In this document: positions 1 to 12,600 of the stretch, one piece after another
Layout of the letters: each line of letters begins with the position of its first letter
Numbering within the stretch: position 1 is the first letter of the stretch
Assembly: GCA_014843695.1 (NCBI GenBank)
Contig: CM026398.1
Span: 51,058,834 to 51,122,833 of the forward strand
From: Archivesica marissinica
Taxonomy: Eukaryota; Mollusca; Bivalvia; Venerida; Vesicomyidae
Reading direction: 5' to 3'
Length of the DNA stretch: 64,000 nucleotides
The notes under the pieces: model-generated
Database searches by the model: none
Told to the model about the DNA's origin: nothing
Seen by the model: only the letters and a program-made list of their open reading frames with translations
Translations under genes and position numbers: made by a program

Positions 1-54
1 GCTATGTGATCATCTGCAAATCCATATAATGAAATTGACTGAGGGATTACATGG

Positions 55-235
55 GGAGGGCCGTAACTAATGTTGTTAAAACTTGTGGCCCAACCCATTT
101 GCTTCAACATATAATGACAATACTTGAGAAAACAATGCCAGGAATCATGCATTATGGATAGATATACAAGTTTGTTCATTTGTTTTGTATTGTACATTGT
201 ATATATAGAATGCAATAAAATATGATTAAACTATA
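55..235 (+). repeat. Dispersed retroposon-like repeat (family R)
   Basis: This stretch begins near GTTAAAACTTGTGGCCCAA and ends with AATAAAATATGATTAAAC. The same sequence occurs inverted at 19622-19806. Diverged copies lie at about 35077-35416 and 63640-63746. The A/T-rich tail, and a 12-base direct repeat around the 35 kb copy, suggest a retroposed LINE 3' end or SINE. No coding capacity is visible. Confidence 0.6.
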
Positions 236-458
236 GAAACCAAGGGCATTGACAATGGTAAAATATCCACATGCTATACATGAAACTGCGAAAGACATTA
301 TTTGGTGCAGTGCAGATTCAATATATGGAGAAACAGGTGACCCAGTTCCATTTGATAATGGGTAAGGGCGTCGACTTTAAGCCATTTATCCTTCACTGCT
401 GTAGGTTGTCAACGGCGTATTGACAATAGGTTATCCCTTATGTATAAATTCATAATGA

Positions 459-495
459 TAGGTAGGTAGGTAGGTAGGTAGGTAGGTAGGTAGGT
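459..495 (+). repeat. (TAGG)n microsatellite
   Basis: About nine head-to-tail TAGG/GGTA units form a short pure tetranucleotide tract. The sequence on either side is non-coding. Confidence 0.9.
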
Positions 496-624
496 TCGAG
501 AAAGCTGTCCTATGGGAGGGAGGTGAGTCTACACGTGCCTGAAATACTGCACGGAGGTAACATCCGAGGTATTCCTTCGCCAATACTAACTGGAGAGTTG
601 CCGTACGACCTACGGTTAATTTGT

Positions 625-815
625 TGATTTTTGCGCTTTATTTATCATCGCTACCAGTCTGCCCATATTAGCGACGCCCCCTGAAGAGATTAGTCATTTT
701 AGATGTTGGATGACAGTGCAATGATACAGAAAGAGACCCATTCGAGAGCCTCCTCTGGTTCCTTTATATGCACGACGTAAAGCACCAATACGATTTCCTG
801 TCTCTTGAAAATGAA
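625..815 (-). repeat. SINE-1 fragment (tRNA head missing)
   Basis: On the - strand this matches the body and tail of the commonest SINE here. The shared parts are the ATAAAG/TAAACG tail, the GAGCGACGCC box and the ATTGCACTATCC box. The tRNA-like head with its B box is lost. It runs into a short SINE-4-like tail (about 830-920) that includes ACTGGTTAACC. It is therefore a degraded chimera. Confidence 0.6.
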
Positions 816-1149
816 AAAGGTTGCAATTTCTTACGGAGCTTGTTGTACCAAGTACTGGTTAACCTCTGGAGCCTGCCCAGGAACGGTGTTGGGTAGCGAC
901 GTTGAATAAACTGAAATAATAATAAAAAACCGATATACGGTCCAATATGTTGACCACTGGACTACTGATCCGCCCATGAACCGTCCATTATAATTTACCC
1001 CTTTAACATGGGTAGTCCGCGTTATTACCATGAATTACAACCCAAAATCGGTTTTTAACTAGTCGGTGTGTGTTCACCCAGGTAGATCTGGGATTATATA
1101 GTCATAGCTGTTGTAGTCATAGCAATCATAGTATATCTAGTCTCACTAT

Positions 1150-1873
1150 TTCATCTCCGGCCTCATTGACTACTGCTCTAACATCTCCGGCCTCATTGAC
1201 TACTGCTCTAACATCCCCGGCCTCGTTGACTACTGCTCTAACATCTCCGGCCTCATTGACTACTGCTCTAACATATCCGGCCTCATTGACTACTGCTCTA
1301 TCATCTCCGGCCTCATTGACTACTGCTCTAACATCTCCGGCCTCATTGGCTACTGCTCTAACATCTCCGGCCTCATTGACTACTGCTCTAACATCCCCGG
1401 CCTCATTGACTACTGCTCTAACATCTCCGGCCTCACTGACTACTGCTCTAACATCCCCGGTCTCATTGACTACTGCTCTAACATCCCCGGCCTCATTGAC
1501 TACTGCTCTAACATCTCCAGCCTCATTGGCTACTGCTCTAACATCTCCGACCTCATTAACTACTGCTCTAATATCTGCGGTCTCATTGACTACTGCTCTA
1601 ACATCTCCGGTCTCATTGACTACTGCTCTAACATCTCCTGCCTCATTGACTAATGCTCTAACATATCCGGCCTCATTGACTACTGCTCTAACATATCCGG
1701 CCTCATTGACTACTGCTCTAACATCTCCGGCCTCATTGACTACTGCTCTAACATCTCCGACCTCATTGACTACTGCTCTAACATATGCGGCCACATTGAC
1801 TACTGCTCTAACATCTCCGGCCTCATTGACTACTGCTCTAACATCTCCGACCTCATTGACTACTGCTCTAACA
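1150..1873 (+). repeat. 30-bp minisatellite, about 24 copies
   Basis: The unit contains CTCATTGACTACTGCTCTAA and repeats every 30 bases, with mostly single-base variants between copies. Because 30 is a multiple of three and the unit lacks stops in some frames, both strands show long repetitive ORFs. I treat those as artefacts. Confidence 0.95.
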
Positions 1874-2110
1874 AGAACAACTATTACATATAAATATATA
1901 ATAGGACGTTTGAAAACTGCATATATAATTTCAACTACGTAAATAGATTGACCTGGCCATTTCTGGATTACAGCTCAAGCCTGTATGTGCACACCAGTGT
2001 AAGCTTGGAACTAGTTCCCTGATTTTAAAACCTATAATACGAATACATAGCAGTAATTTGTATCACATAAATTCCCATTAGTCCAGAAAAGTCCACCATA
2101 ACAAAACGGC
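1870..2110 (+). repeat. Dispersed repeat shared with 42.9-43.5 kb
   Basis: From CTAACAAGAACAACTATTA to AATTCCCATT this stretch matches 42896-43500. In that copy a foldback element (about 42970-43141) interrupts it. It contains ATAGATTGACCTG and GCTTGGAACTAGTTCCCTG. No ORF of substance is present and the family is unknown. Confidence 0.6.
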
Positions 2111-2162
2111 GGTGCGCTGGCACCGTAGCATACCCTATAGAGCAATATTTCATTTCATAATT

Positions 2163-2407
2163 GGCTGTCCGATTAGCGCAGTGGTTAGCGCGCTCACTTC
2201 TCACCAATGCAACCCGGGTTCGATCCTCGGACAGGGAAGTATGTGAGATGCTACGGTGGTCGCCAGATCGGACAGGTGGGTTTTCTCCGGGTACTCCGGT
2301 TTCCTCCCACACGAATGATCACATATACGCTTTCATCCGCGCCAACGAGAGTGATTAAGTTGTTAAAACTTGCTTCGCAATCGTTGTAAAATAAATAAAG
2401 TTTAAAC
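2163..2407 (+). repeat. SINE-2, full-length tRNA-derived SINE
   Basis: A pol III A-box-like stretch (TAGCGCAGTGGTTAGCGCG) and a B box (GGTTCGATCC) form the tRNA-like head. A conserved middle containing GGTTTTCTCCGGGTACTCCG follows, then a tail with CTTGCTTCGCAATCG and AATAAATAAAG. Other copies lie at 22326 (-), 26951 (+, head lost) and 43902 (+, interrupted). The middle looks like one of the shared SINE central domains, but I cannot assign it without a search. Confidence 0.8.
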
Positions 2408-2627
2408 TATAGAGCAATATTTACGTGGCAAGGCTACTAGGTCAATACGGTGCCAGTCGGTCATTTCTTGTAAGCATCTTTATACGGTTCCAGATGATAT
2501 TCCTTTAACTACTATACTGACATAATATTATGTTCTTCCAAAACATTACCGGAAATAACAAATTAGGTCTAGTTTGAAAGTTCCCCTTCCATTCACGTAG
2601 TTTGTGTGTTTGACCTTGAATTATATC

Positions 2628-2640
2628 TTTTTATTGACAG
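2628..2640 (+). promoter_or_regulatory. Probable 3' splice site before the TLR coding exon
   Basis: A pyrimidine-rich run ends in GACAG at 2640, just before the TLR start codon. The paralogue has an equivalent site (GTTACAG ending 27914). Both genes therefore probably have a non-coding first exon and a single coding exon. The upstream exon was not found. Confidence 0.5.
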
Positions 2641-2651
2641 ATGCTGATATA

Positions 2652-5270
2652 ATGCAATACGGCCAACGACATAGTATGGAGGTGTTGCTAGTCGTCCTTG
2701 TGCTTTCTATCAACCGAGCGTTGGGAAATAATTGCAATGTTGAAAAACTGGACGCAGCATCCCTCCATACGTGTGGTGACAAGGGATACGCTATGATGTG
2801 CAACAATTCCGGACTGCATCAAGTGCCCAAGTCGTATCCTTTACCACTTGAACCAAACATTAAACCACCACTGTGTCTACTAAACCTACGTCGCAATACA
2901 TTCCACACGCTTGAGAATGGATCATTTGCTAATATTACAAATCTAAATTCTACGGATGTTCTATGGTTATACTTGGATAACTGCAATATCACACACATTC
3001 AGCCAGATGCATTTGTCAATCTGACACGTCTGCTATATCTAAACCTAACTGCGAACAATTTAACCTGGCCCGATAGTTTTGGAAAAGGCCTTTTCAAGCC
3101 ATTATTGAGTCTAGAAAACTTGAATATCAAAGAAAACAAAATTACAACTTTCAATGGCTTGGGTAATGAGATGAATTGCTTGAAGAACATTAAAGGACTA
3201 TATATAGATCTATGTTCGAATTGTATGTTTGGCAGCGGATTTGCTAATCTCACAAATTTAGTAACTCTCAGCTTATCTGGTCACTCGATTAATGCATGCA
3301 ATGCAACCACCGTCCCCAACAACACATTTGTGGGCGTACCAGGACTAAAACACCTATGGCTAGCAAAATGTAATATAAAGAGCATCGAAGCAAATGCTTT
3401 CGGTCCTTTGGAAAATCTGAGCTTACTGGATCTTTCGTACAATGAGGAACTTACGTTTGCAGGCATGAATACAGCTTTATATGGTTTGAAGAACTCCTCA
3501 AATCTGAAGATCCTGAAGGTGAATAGGATACAATCACTATATGGCCACGGAAAGAAGCTACAAGTGTCGCACATTGAAAACCTTAAGACATTACGTGGTC
3601 TAGAGACGCTGCATATGGACCTAAACAAGATAGAGGTATTTGAAAAGGGTATATTTTATCCCAACTATCAGCTACCGCGTACATTAAAGAATTTGACAAT
3701 GTGTGGAAATCGTCTTACTTATGGAAAATACTGTAATTACATACATAATTCAACCAACATAACCTTTCTTGATATTTCTAGACAGCATCTCAACTATGAT
3801 CCGTTACTCAATACTCACTATGGACCCGAGAATGTCGATATTACAGAATACTATCCAAGCGAAATAGTTGACGAGACTGTGTCGAGAGATAATAGTAATT
3901 GTTCATGCGATGATGACGGTGTAATATGCGTGCCACCATATCTGCGCATTGTCAGATGGAGAAAAAGCTTCATTTACTACAGATTCGATGAAGATATAAC
4001 CATTTGTGGTGCAAACAACCTGATACATTTAGATTTGTCATTCAATCTAATCACCAGATGGAACAGTTCGATTAAGGGGTTGGGTAATCTAACACACCTT
4101 GATCTCTCCGAAAATTACTGCAGTGAAGCTTCTCCTTGCTTTTTTGACAGTTTCCATTCATTGCTGAATCTAAACATCTCGGGAAACCTCTTGAGGAAGT
4201 CATTTGACCCCGCCGCTAATTCAGAACGCTCAGCTAGGATGTTCGGACAATTGAAGAACTTGACAAAACTGGACATGTCGCACAATAATATAAAACGACT
4301 TTCAGAGAAGCTCTTCGAAAATGTAACCAATTTACAGTATCTGAACATAAGTAGAAACGTCCTAAGTGATTGGAAGAGTAGTATGGAGAACATACAATGC
4401 CTTAAACTGCTAGATTTGTCAGAAAACAAACTGAATGATCTTCCAGTAGATCTCACGACCTATCTCGATTCATTGATAAACCACTCATGCAATGTCACGC
4501 TTATATTGCATTCGAATCCACTGGAATGTACATGTAATACATCGTTGTTCCTCAAGTGGTTGTCTGAAACCAAAGTCCATGTGAAGCTAACAGAAGCAGA
4601 TGTTTGCAGTGTAAATGGAATGAAAATGAAGCTTACATCAGACGAAGACTTAAAGAACATAATGCGCATCTTAGAAAAGGAATGCTATAACAACGAGTGG
4701 TTAATTGCTTCTGCGTGCAGCGTGGGTGCATTCGTCTTGAGCATTGTCGTCTGCTTAATGGTTTACAGAAACCGCTGGAAACTTAGGTACATCTACTACA
4801 GCCGGCACAGACGACATATTCACAAAGGATTTGAACATCTGTTTGAACAGGATGCATTCATTTCATATGCAAAGAGCAATTCTAGTTTCATAAATAATTG
4901 TATGATTCCATTCCTTGAAGGGCAACATGATCTTAAACTTTGGATCGCCGATAGGAATTCAATTCCGGGAACATCACTCGCGGAAAATATTACACACTCT
5001 ATTTATAGTAGCCGGAAGTCAGTGCTTCTTATAGATGCGGAATATCTGAAAGATGCGTGGTGCGATTATGAGATGAACATGGCGCTTATGGAGTCTATTC
5101 AAGCAAAGAGAAAGTTGATTATACTTGTTTTGATGGAAAACATTCCAAAGGAGAACTTACCCCTCCATGTATTGAGAGTATTCGATAGCGAGTGTTCGGT
5201 CGAATATCCAAGAAATAGTGAGGAGATGGATACATTCTGGGCGCATCTTACCGACGAAATAATAAGTTAG
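2652..5270 (+). CDS. Toll-like receptor (intact, 872 aa)
   Basis: This is a type I membrane pattern-recognition receptor that would signal through a cytoplasmic TIR domain. A signal peptide spans about residues 1-25 (MEVLLVVLVLSINRALG). A Cys-bearing N-terminal cap follows, then many leucine-rich repeats. A mid-ectodomain cysteine cluster (CSCDDDGVIC) precedes a second LRR block and an LRR C-terminal cap (NPLECTCN). One membrane helix lies at about 682-706 and the TIR domain at about 733-872. TIR box 1 is DAFISYA, box 2 is RNSIPG and the box 3 FW is present. The start was chosen because a splice acceptor (TTTTTATTGACAG, ending 2640) lies 11 bases upstream, so the codons before it are probably intronic. 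ATG at 2676 is an alternative start. Many N-glycosylation sequons fit an extracellular face. The ligand cannot be inferred. A related broken copy lies at 27922. Confidence 0.93.
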   Translation: MQYGQRHSMEVLLVVLVLSINRALGNNCNVEKLDAASLHTCGDKGYAMMCNNSGLHQVPKSYPLPLEPNIKPPLCLLNLRRNTFHTLENGSFANITNLNSTDVLWLYLDNCNITHIQPDAFVNLTRLLYLNLTANNLTWPDSFGKGLFKPLLSLENLNIKENKITTFNGLGNEMNCLKNIKGLYIDLCSNCMFGSGFANLTNLVTLSLSGHSINACNATTVPNNTFVGVPGLKHLWLAKCNIKSIEANAFGPLENLSLLDLSYNEELTFAGMNTALYGLKNSSNLKILKVNRIQSLYGHGKKLQVSHIENLKTLRGLETLHMDLNKIEVFEKGIFYPNYQLPRTLKNLTMCGNRLTYGKYCNYIHNSTNITFLDISRQHLNYDPLLNTHYGPENVDITEYYPSEIVDETVSRDNSNCSCDDDGVICVPPYLRIVRWRKSFIYYRFDEDITICGANNLIHLDLSFNLITRWNSSIKGLGNLTHLDLSENYCSEASPCFFDSFHSLLNLNISGNLLRKSFDPAANSERSARMFGQLKNLTKLDMSHNNIKRLSEKLFENVTNLQYLNISRNVLSDWKSSMENIQCLKLLDLSENKLNDLPVDLTTYLDSLINHSCNVTLILHSNPLECTCNTSLFLKWLSETKVHVKLTEADVCSVNGMKMKLTSDEDLKNIMRILEKECYNNEWLIASACSVGAFVLSIVVCLMVYRNRWKLRYIYYSRHRRHIHKGFEHLFEQDAFISYAKSNSSFINNCMIPFLEGQHDLKLWIADRNSIPGTSLAENITHSIYSSRKSVLLIDAEYLKDAWCDYEMNMALMESIQAKRKLIILVLMENIPKENLPLHVLRVFDSECSVEYPRNSEEMDTFWAHLTDEIIS

Positions 5271-6060
5271 TCTCAATAGCATGGGACTAAAGTTATTTTG
5301 TTATTGTCTTATCTCTTCGTGTATACATGGTAGCCAAACAACCAATCATTTGCAAGCTAATAATTCAGCAACCAATCAGGGCATTCGATTAACCCTTTCC
5401 TTCATAGAAGCACCTCTTGACGCCATTACCAATATGACATACATTGACAATGTTGTAGCCAAATCAATGTTCAAAATAAAGGCCAGACTCTCATGTAGTC
5501 CCAGTAATATCTATGGAGGTGGGATAGATATGGCGACTAATTATCCACTGCATGTTAGCTAAATGACTGTCGTTTGTATGGAGATATAATAGTATATTAA
5601 CCTAAATCTCTATGAAGGAAATGGTTAAGAATAAGTAATGCAGTGCTGTAGTATAGTAAATAGTGTACATATAACTACAATCAGGAGCGAAGTATGCAAT
5701 CGATGTATAGACCAGCGCCCCCGGAACTGTTCTCTCGTATATGAGCACTGGTGCAAACTCAACATATGGAGACCTTGAGTGTTCTTAACACAACTATTAT
5801 ATAGAGTAAGGACACGCTTAATGGGTTTACCGTATACTAAATTGTTTTCTGTTATATTGGAGGCATCAGGATGTTTGTGCATTCATTCATTGAGTACTAC
5901 AACTGTTATTGCAATGTTTCTAATGCACGTATAGTTCAGCTGCGAGTACTCAACTGATATTTAACCGTTATTTGTGCATTTATAGTATACTGTTTGTACA
6001 TACATATTAATAATGATTTGTAAATATATTATGCTCTTCAGAAATGGAGGAAATAAAAGT
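5271..6060 (+). other. TLR 3' flank, probable 3' UTR
   Basis: No convincing gene is present. A 93-codon ORF (5281-5562) opens 10 bases after the TLR stop but has no homology or repeat support. AATAAA occurs at about 6050, just before the CTAT array, and could serve as a poly(A) signal. That use is inference. Confidence 0.4.
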
Positions 6061-7196
<1,136 letters not shown>

Positions 7197-8495
7197 GACA
7201 AATTGCAAACTCTGGAAACCAGTAGACATCAACAACAGCGGGATGAAAAGATACAAACATGTGTTCCGTTTTATGCCATACCAATAGTTTGCACCTTGGA
7301 GGAAAGAAACAAGTCGACTATAATATAAATGGCTTTATATACATATGCATTGCACAATGTATGTAAAATGTATTTAATTTAAGTGTATGTTATATATCGA
7401 TTGTCTCACAAGATATGCATGCATGTAATATATCCATACTCTTGTTGCAGACAGATGACTACTAACCCTTTTCTTGCTGAGTAAAATCACATTTGCAAAC
7501 AACATAGATCCAGATCTGCCGCGGCGTAACGCCGCGTCAAATCAGGATCTATGTTGTTTGAACTTCAGTCTAATGATTGTGCACCATTATCCGAATAGCA
7601 ACCCACATAGAGCCCGGTGGAGACGTGCAGTCTGATCAGGTTAGAACTATGCAGTTTGCTAATGTGATATTTTTCGTCTCTTCCTTTTATATCAAAACGA
7701 TAGATTCCAACAAAATCGTAAATTTCCGAACGTTTTTGTTGAATGCTTTATTTCCTTCTTGTGCTTAAACTTGCTTTATAGCATTATAAAATATGTCATA
7801 CTAAACAATTCTTGTAAATTAAATGTAACCTGTCATAGCAGAATATGTGTGTGTATGTAATTGTTTTGAAGGAAAGGGATTCGAATAATTTACTATGCAA
7901 CTTTTCCCCCAATCCTAACTGTGCTGTTGCAACAATTCCTATACTATGTACCATTCTTGAATAAAATATTATTAAACTAATTGTGATTTCATTTGGGGTC
8001 AGCGTGCACAGGATGAATGGCATAGAAATGATATATGTGTACAATGTGTTGCAGAGGTTTCATTCCTATGACAATGTTTACAAGTCAACAATACTAGTTT
8101 TGACCGTACTACGCCCAGAATTGATGTTTAACATACCGGTTTTTAACCTTAAACTGTCGACCTCCCTCCATGCTGTTATCATTTATAGGTTGTAAAACAA
8201 CAAATAAATTGCCTATTAAATACATAGTAAAAAGTAAAAACATGCAGTCTGTTCATTTATATTTCCAATCTTTCATTTCTTCTGATACCACATCCACTGT
8301 GAAGAGGTATTCAAATCAGCCTGAAACACACCAAGAATATTTCAAATTTTACGTTTCAAATAACCAGTGCTCGCCTGTGAATAACCTCACTGTGTGTACA
8401 CACTGTATTCCTCCGCCAAACAATACAGTATACCGACCTTCACTGTTTGCAATGGCCTGAATTATTATGCCACCTCTGTTCTACAAATCAACTAG
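7197..8495. other. Intergenic, no gene seen
   Basis: AT-rich sequence with only short ORFs. The one ordered feature is the palindrome at 7496-7560. Confidence 0.5.
7496..7560. repeat. Hairpin-forming palindrome
   Basis: Perfect 16-base outer arms (CAAACAACATAGATCC and its complement) enclose an inner CGCGGCG/CGCCGCG stem around TAA. The 47-base core (7505-7551) has the same layout and length as the core at 62898-62944. An upstream CTAACCCTTTTC resembles a piggyBac-like MITE end, but no matching right end was seen. Confidence 0.8.
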
Positions 8496-9467
8496 TGTCG
8501 CAAACTCTCCTTTTTCTTCTCGTAATAATATGTCTCGGTTGCTACGGCTCTTACCAGGGTCTATCCTATTGTAGACTCGCTGGAGTTGTCTAGGGGGTTT
8601 CTTCGTTATTATATGTATTAATGATAACTCAACACAGTATTACATTTCTTCTATATAATATCTTGTTTAAATTGGCATCAGAAATATCCATATATATATA
8701 ATCAGTGATCTATATATATATACATCGTATCATTAAAAGCTTATTTAACAATCCATTTGTGTGAGCCGAATATGCGCTTACACAGTATATTTAACATCCA
8801 ATCTTTCTAATCCGTCATTACTCAATATCACTATAATCTAATCACTGTTTCTGATTAGATTAACTTTTAATCAACTTCGATATGGTTCGCCGAAACTCTA
8901 TGTTTCTTCTGTGGCTGAACAATTTAATTATTCGACAAATCTTTATAAGTTATATTTCTTATAATGTCAATAATATCTAAGTATCATAAATACAGTTTAT
9001 ATGTTCTATATACTAGATTGAGATCACGACCTTTCTCGCTCCTGGAGTTAGGCTCTAGTGTGTCTGATCTATGTTAATAAAATCCATTTCTTATATACAT
9101 AATTGAATCAGTGTATATATGATATAACAATTCCTAAAACATCTGTTATTCCTAAACATCTGTTATGTTATCTAATATTACACCATCAAACCAGTTCGGT
9201 GCCTTTGTATTACATAACTGGACACCTGCAACCACGGCCTTGATAAACTGAGATTAGGCCTAACATCTTAAGTCATTTCCCGCGCGAAGCGAGATTGATA
9301 ATTTTAGGCGCGAAAATAATAGCAGACGATTATGCATAAAACAAATATATATATATTACATGGTAAACATTTGGCCATATATAGAAACAGTTTAATGTAT
9401 TTATATAATACATTACTATTTATATATAACAATAATAAATATTTCGTGCAAATTGGGGTTTTGCACA
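8496..9467 (-). repeat. 3' LTR of the Gypsy-type element (972 bp)
   Basis: On the + strand it starts TGTCGCAAAC and ends TTTTGCACA. Read on the - strand it starts TGTGCAAAAC, giving TG...CA ends with short inverted repeats. A purine tract lies directly inside its inner edge. The first about 420 bases match 17641-18057 with roughly a dozen differences. Confidence 0.85.
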
Positions 9468-9480
9468 ATCCTCCCTACCC
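9468..9480 (-). promoter_or_regulatory. Polypurine tract
   Basis: On the - strand it reads GGGTAGGGAGGAT and abuts the TG start of the 3' LTR. That is the expected plus-strand priming site. It lies about 210 bases after the pol stop codon. Confidence 0.8.
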
Positions 9481-9691
9481 GGGGAGAAGTTTGACATCGC
9501 CCGCTATCGGCCGATTTACAAATCTTCATTCCTTTGAATATACAGTAGAAAACAATCATAATATCAATACATCATATGTCCTAAAATAGCATTTCTTTCG
9601 CTAGGTACCAACATTCTAATCATAGAGGCAATAACTATTTACTGAACAACTGAAATAATACCAAGTACATTTACTAAGTCAAACATCACAG

Positions 9692-12600
9692 TCATTGAAC
9701 TCTACTGAGAAAGTCTGCTAGAACATTTTGAGTCCCTTTGATATGTTTAATGGTCAGATTAAATTCTGAGAGACACAGTGCCCATCTTAAGAGGCGTTGA
9801 TTGGACGTTTTCGACCTACTTAACCATACAAGGGGATTATGATCTGAATTAATTATTGTTTTGCTTGTGCTTACATATATGCGAAAATGTTCGATACCGG
9901 CCACTATAGCTAATAATTCCTTCTCTATTGTAGAGTAGTTTTTCTCTCGTGGAATAAGTTTTCGGGAATAAAATGCTACTGGGTGTGGTACTTGGTCAAC
10001 GGTCTGAGTCAGTACAGCCGAAATTCCCAAATCGGAAGCATCAGTATAGAGTTCGAACTCTTGGTTAAAGTCAGGGGCCTTCAGTATGGGTTTATTGGTT
10101 AAAGCTTTCTTTAAGGATTCGAAAGCAAGTTGATGTTTATCGCTCCACTGAGTTATGATGTTCCCTGATCGCTTGCCCTTTAATAAGTCAGTCAGGGGAG
10201 CGGCGATCTCAGCGAACTGGGGAATGAATTTCCTGTAAAATCCTACTGATCCCAGATATCCTCGTAATTGTTTCTTGGTCTGTGGGGGAGAGATATTACT
10301 AATACACTCAACCTTGCTGGAAATTGGTTTGATTTTTCCCGACCCTAATTCATGTCCCAAGTACTTGACTGTTCCAGACCCAATTTTACACTTCTTCGGA
10401 TTCAAAGTAACACCACTATCCTCTAGTCTATGAAATGTCCAATCCAAGTGATTTATGTGCTGTGACCATAAATTGGATCGAACAGCAATATCATCCAGAT
10501 ATGCGTCGGCAAATCTATCACGGATGGGTTCTGTCGGGGATTGAGCGATTATCTCGTTTATGGCCCTCTGGAAGGTAACTCCACCGTTTTTTAAACCAAA
10601 TGGGAGAGTTAATGGTTCAAACAAGCCCCAGGGGGTTATGAACGCTGCAATTTCACTAGCTCGAGGGGTTAGCGGAATCTGCCAGTAACCTTTATTAAGA
10701 TCTAAAATTGATATCAGACTCGAACCTGCGACCTGATCAATGAGATCGTCTAATCTCGGGATGGGGAAGGCTTCTCCTCGAGTCAGGTCATTAATTTTCC
10801 GATAATCAATACATGGTCGCCATTCTGAGTCTGATTTGCGTACCAATATTATGGGAGAGGCCCACTGGCTTCTGCTAGGGCGGATAATTCCTAACTCCAA
10901 CATTTGATCTAGCTCAGTTTTTAGTATTTGTTTCTTTTCTGGAGACATGCGGTAGTAAGGCTGGATTACGGGTGAAGCACCTTGCACATCAATATCATGG
11001 GTAACACCGTGGAAACGTCCCAGTTGTCCAGAGAATAAACGGGGGTAACGGTCAAATAACTGACTAATATCGTCCCTGTGGTCTGGGTTTAAATGACTGA
11101 TATCCGGCCAGGTTTTCTTAGGTACAGATTCAAGAGGACTGCAAGGATCGAATTCTTTCTCAATGTCCGTAGGGGCTTGGTAATCTAATAGGGTAGGGTC
11201 TTGGGACTCATACACCGGACTACTATCAGCTAGAGCTGCACCCTCCTCCCTACCTGTCCAGGGCTTCAACTGGTTTACATGCATAACACGGTATTTTACT
11301 CTCTTATCAGGCATGTATATAATATAGGTATGCGACGCTACCTTTTCGTGTACCGGATACGGTCCCTGGAGGGCATTTTTCAGCTTATTACCTTTTAACG
11401 GTAATCGTACTAACACTAATTCACCACGCTGGAATACACGCATTTTCGCTTTCTTACTTCTGTCATACTTTGTTTTACGACCATCTGCGGCCTGTTGTGC
11501 ATTCTCGCTGGCGTCACGTAACGCTTCAGCTAATCTATGACATAATTCTTGTACATAGTTATTTATGGGGATCCCTTCATCCCGCTCATTTCTAGCCCAG
11601 AGATCATAAGTGGAATCTAGATTATCTCTAGGTTCGCGCCCATATAGAAGGTAGAAGGGAGAATATCCTGTGCTAGAGTGCTCTGCACTTCTATATGCAA
11701 ATAATAGCCAGGGTAGCATCTCATCCCAAGACGATAAAGAGTTCTCCCCAAGGATTCTAAGCATGGTTTTCAATGTACCATTATATTTCTCTATTGATCC
11801 GTTGGTTTGAGGCCTGTAACTCGTGCTAGTTAAGTGACGTATATCGTGCTCGGCTAGGAAGCGTGTGAATGTTTCAGCTATGAAAGCGCTTCCTCGGTCA
11901 GTCAACAGGGTCTGGGGTTTTCCATGTCGAGATATTATCTCGATCAGGGCTTTTTGTGCATTAACAGCTGTCGCTGCGGCGCATGGGAAAGATTCCGTAT
12001 ATTTAGTGGCATGATCAATAAAATTCAAGATATACTGGTTCCCATTTATAGTTTTCTTCATGGGTCCAACGAAATCAGCGGATATAAATTTGAATGGTTG
12101 GGATATAATGGGCAGGGGTTTCAATGGGGCTACAGTGGCTTTCTGTCCCTTACCCGCTCTCTGGCACGGCCCACAGCTATGGCAGAATCGTTTAACATCT
12201 GCGCGGATTCCCGGCCAAAAGAAGCGGCGCTTAATGCGCTTCAGGGTCTTACTAGGTCCCTGGTGTCCCGTACTTAAACTGTCATGGGCGAGTCCCGTTA
12301 TATGATCACGGAATCCCCGTGGAACTACCACCTGATCATATATTTTCCAGGGTCGAACTTTGGACGTGTCTTGAGGTTGTTCTCTCCTCATAAGTAGTCG
12401 GGGTTCGAGCTGGATGTAATATCCTTGCCGAATAGGTGTTCCTTCTTGAGCCATTTCCCAGAGGGGTGCTAAGGTCGGGTCATTATTCTGTTCTTGCAAT
12501 AATTTATCAGGACTCAAATCGTCAATAGAGGGAATATTTTGGGGTTTAACTGTACTGGCTTTCTCAGAGGGGGAATTGATCTCAATTGTATTCCGAAAAG

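Noticed and set aside
1070..1942. 290-codon Ser/Leu/Thr-repeat ORF and a 222-codon antisense ORF
   Set aside because: Both are translations of the 30-bp minisatellite. No signal peptide or non-repeat domain supports a gene.
5281..5562. 93-codon ORF with a hydrophobic start just after the TLR
   Set aside because: It is in the likely 3' UTR, has no recognisable motif and no counterpart after the second TLR.
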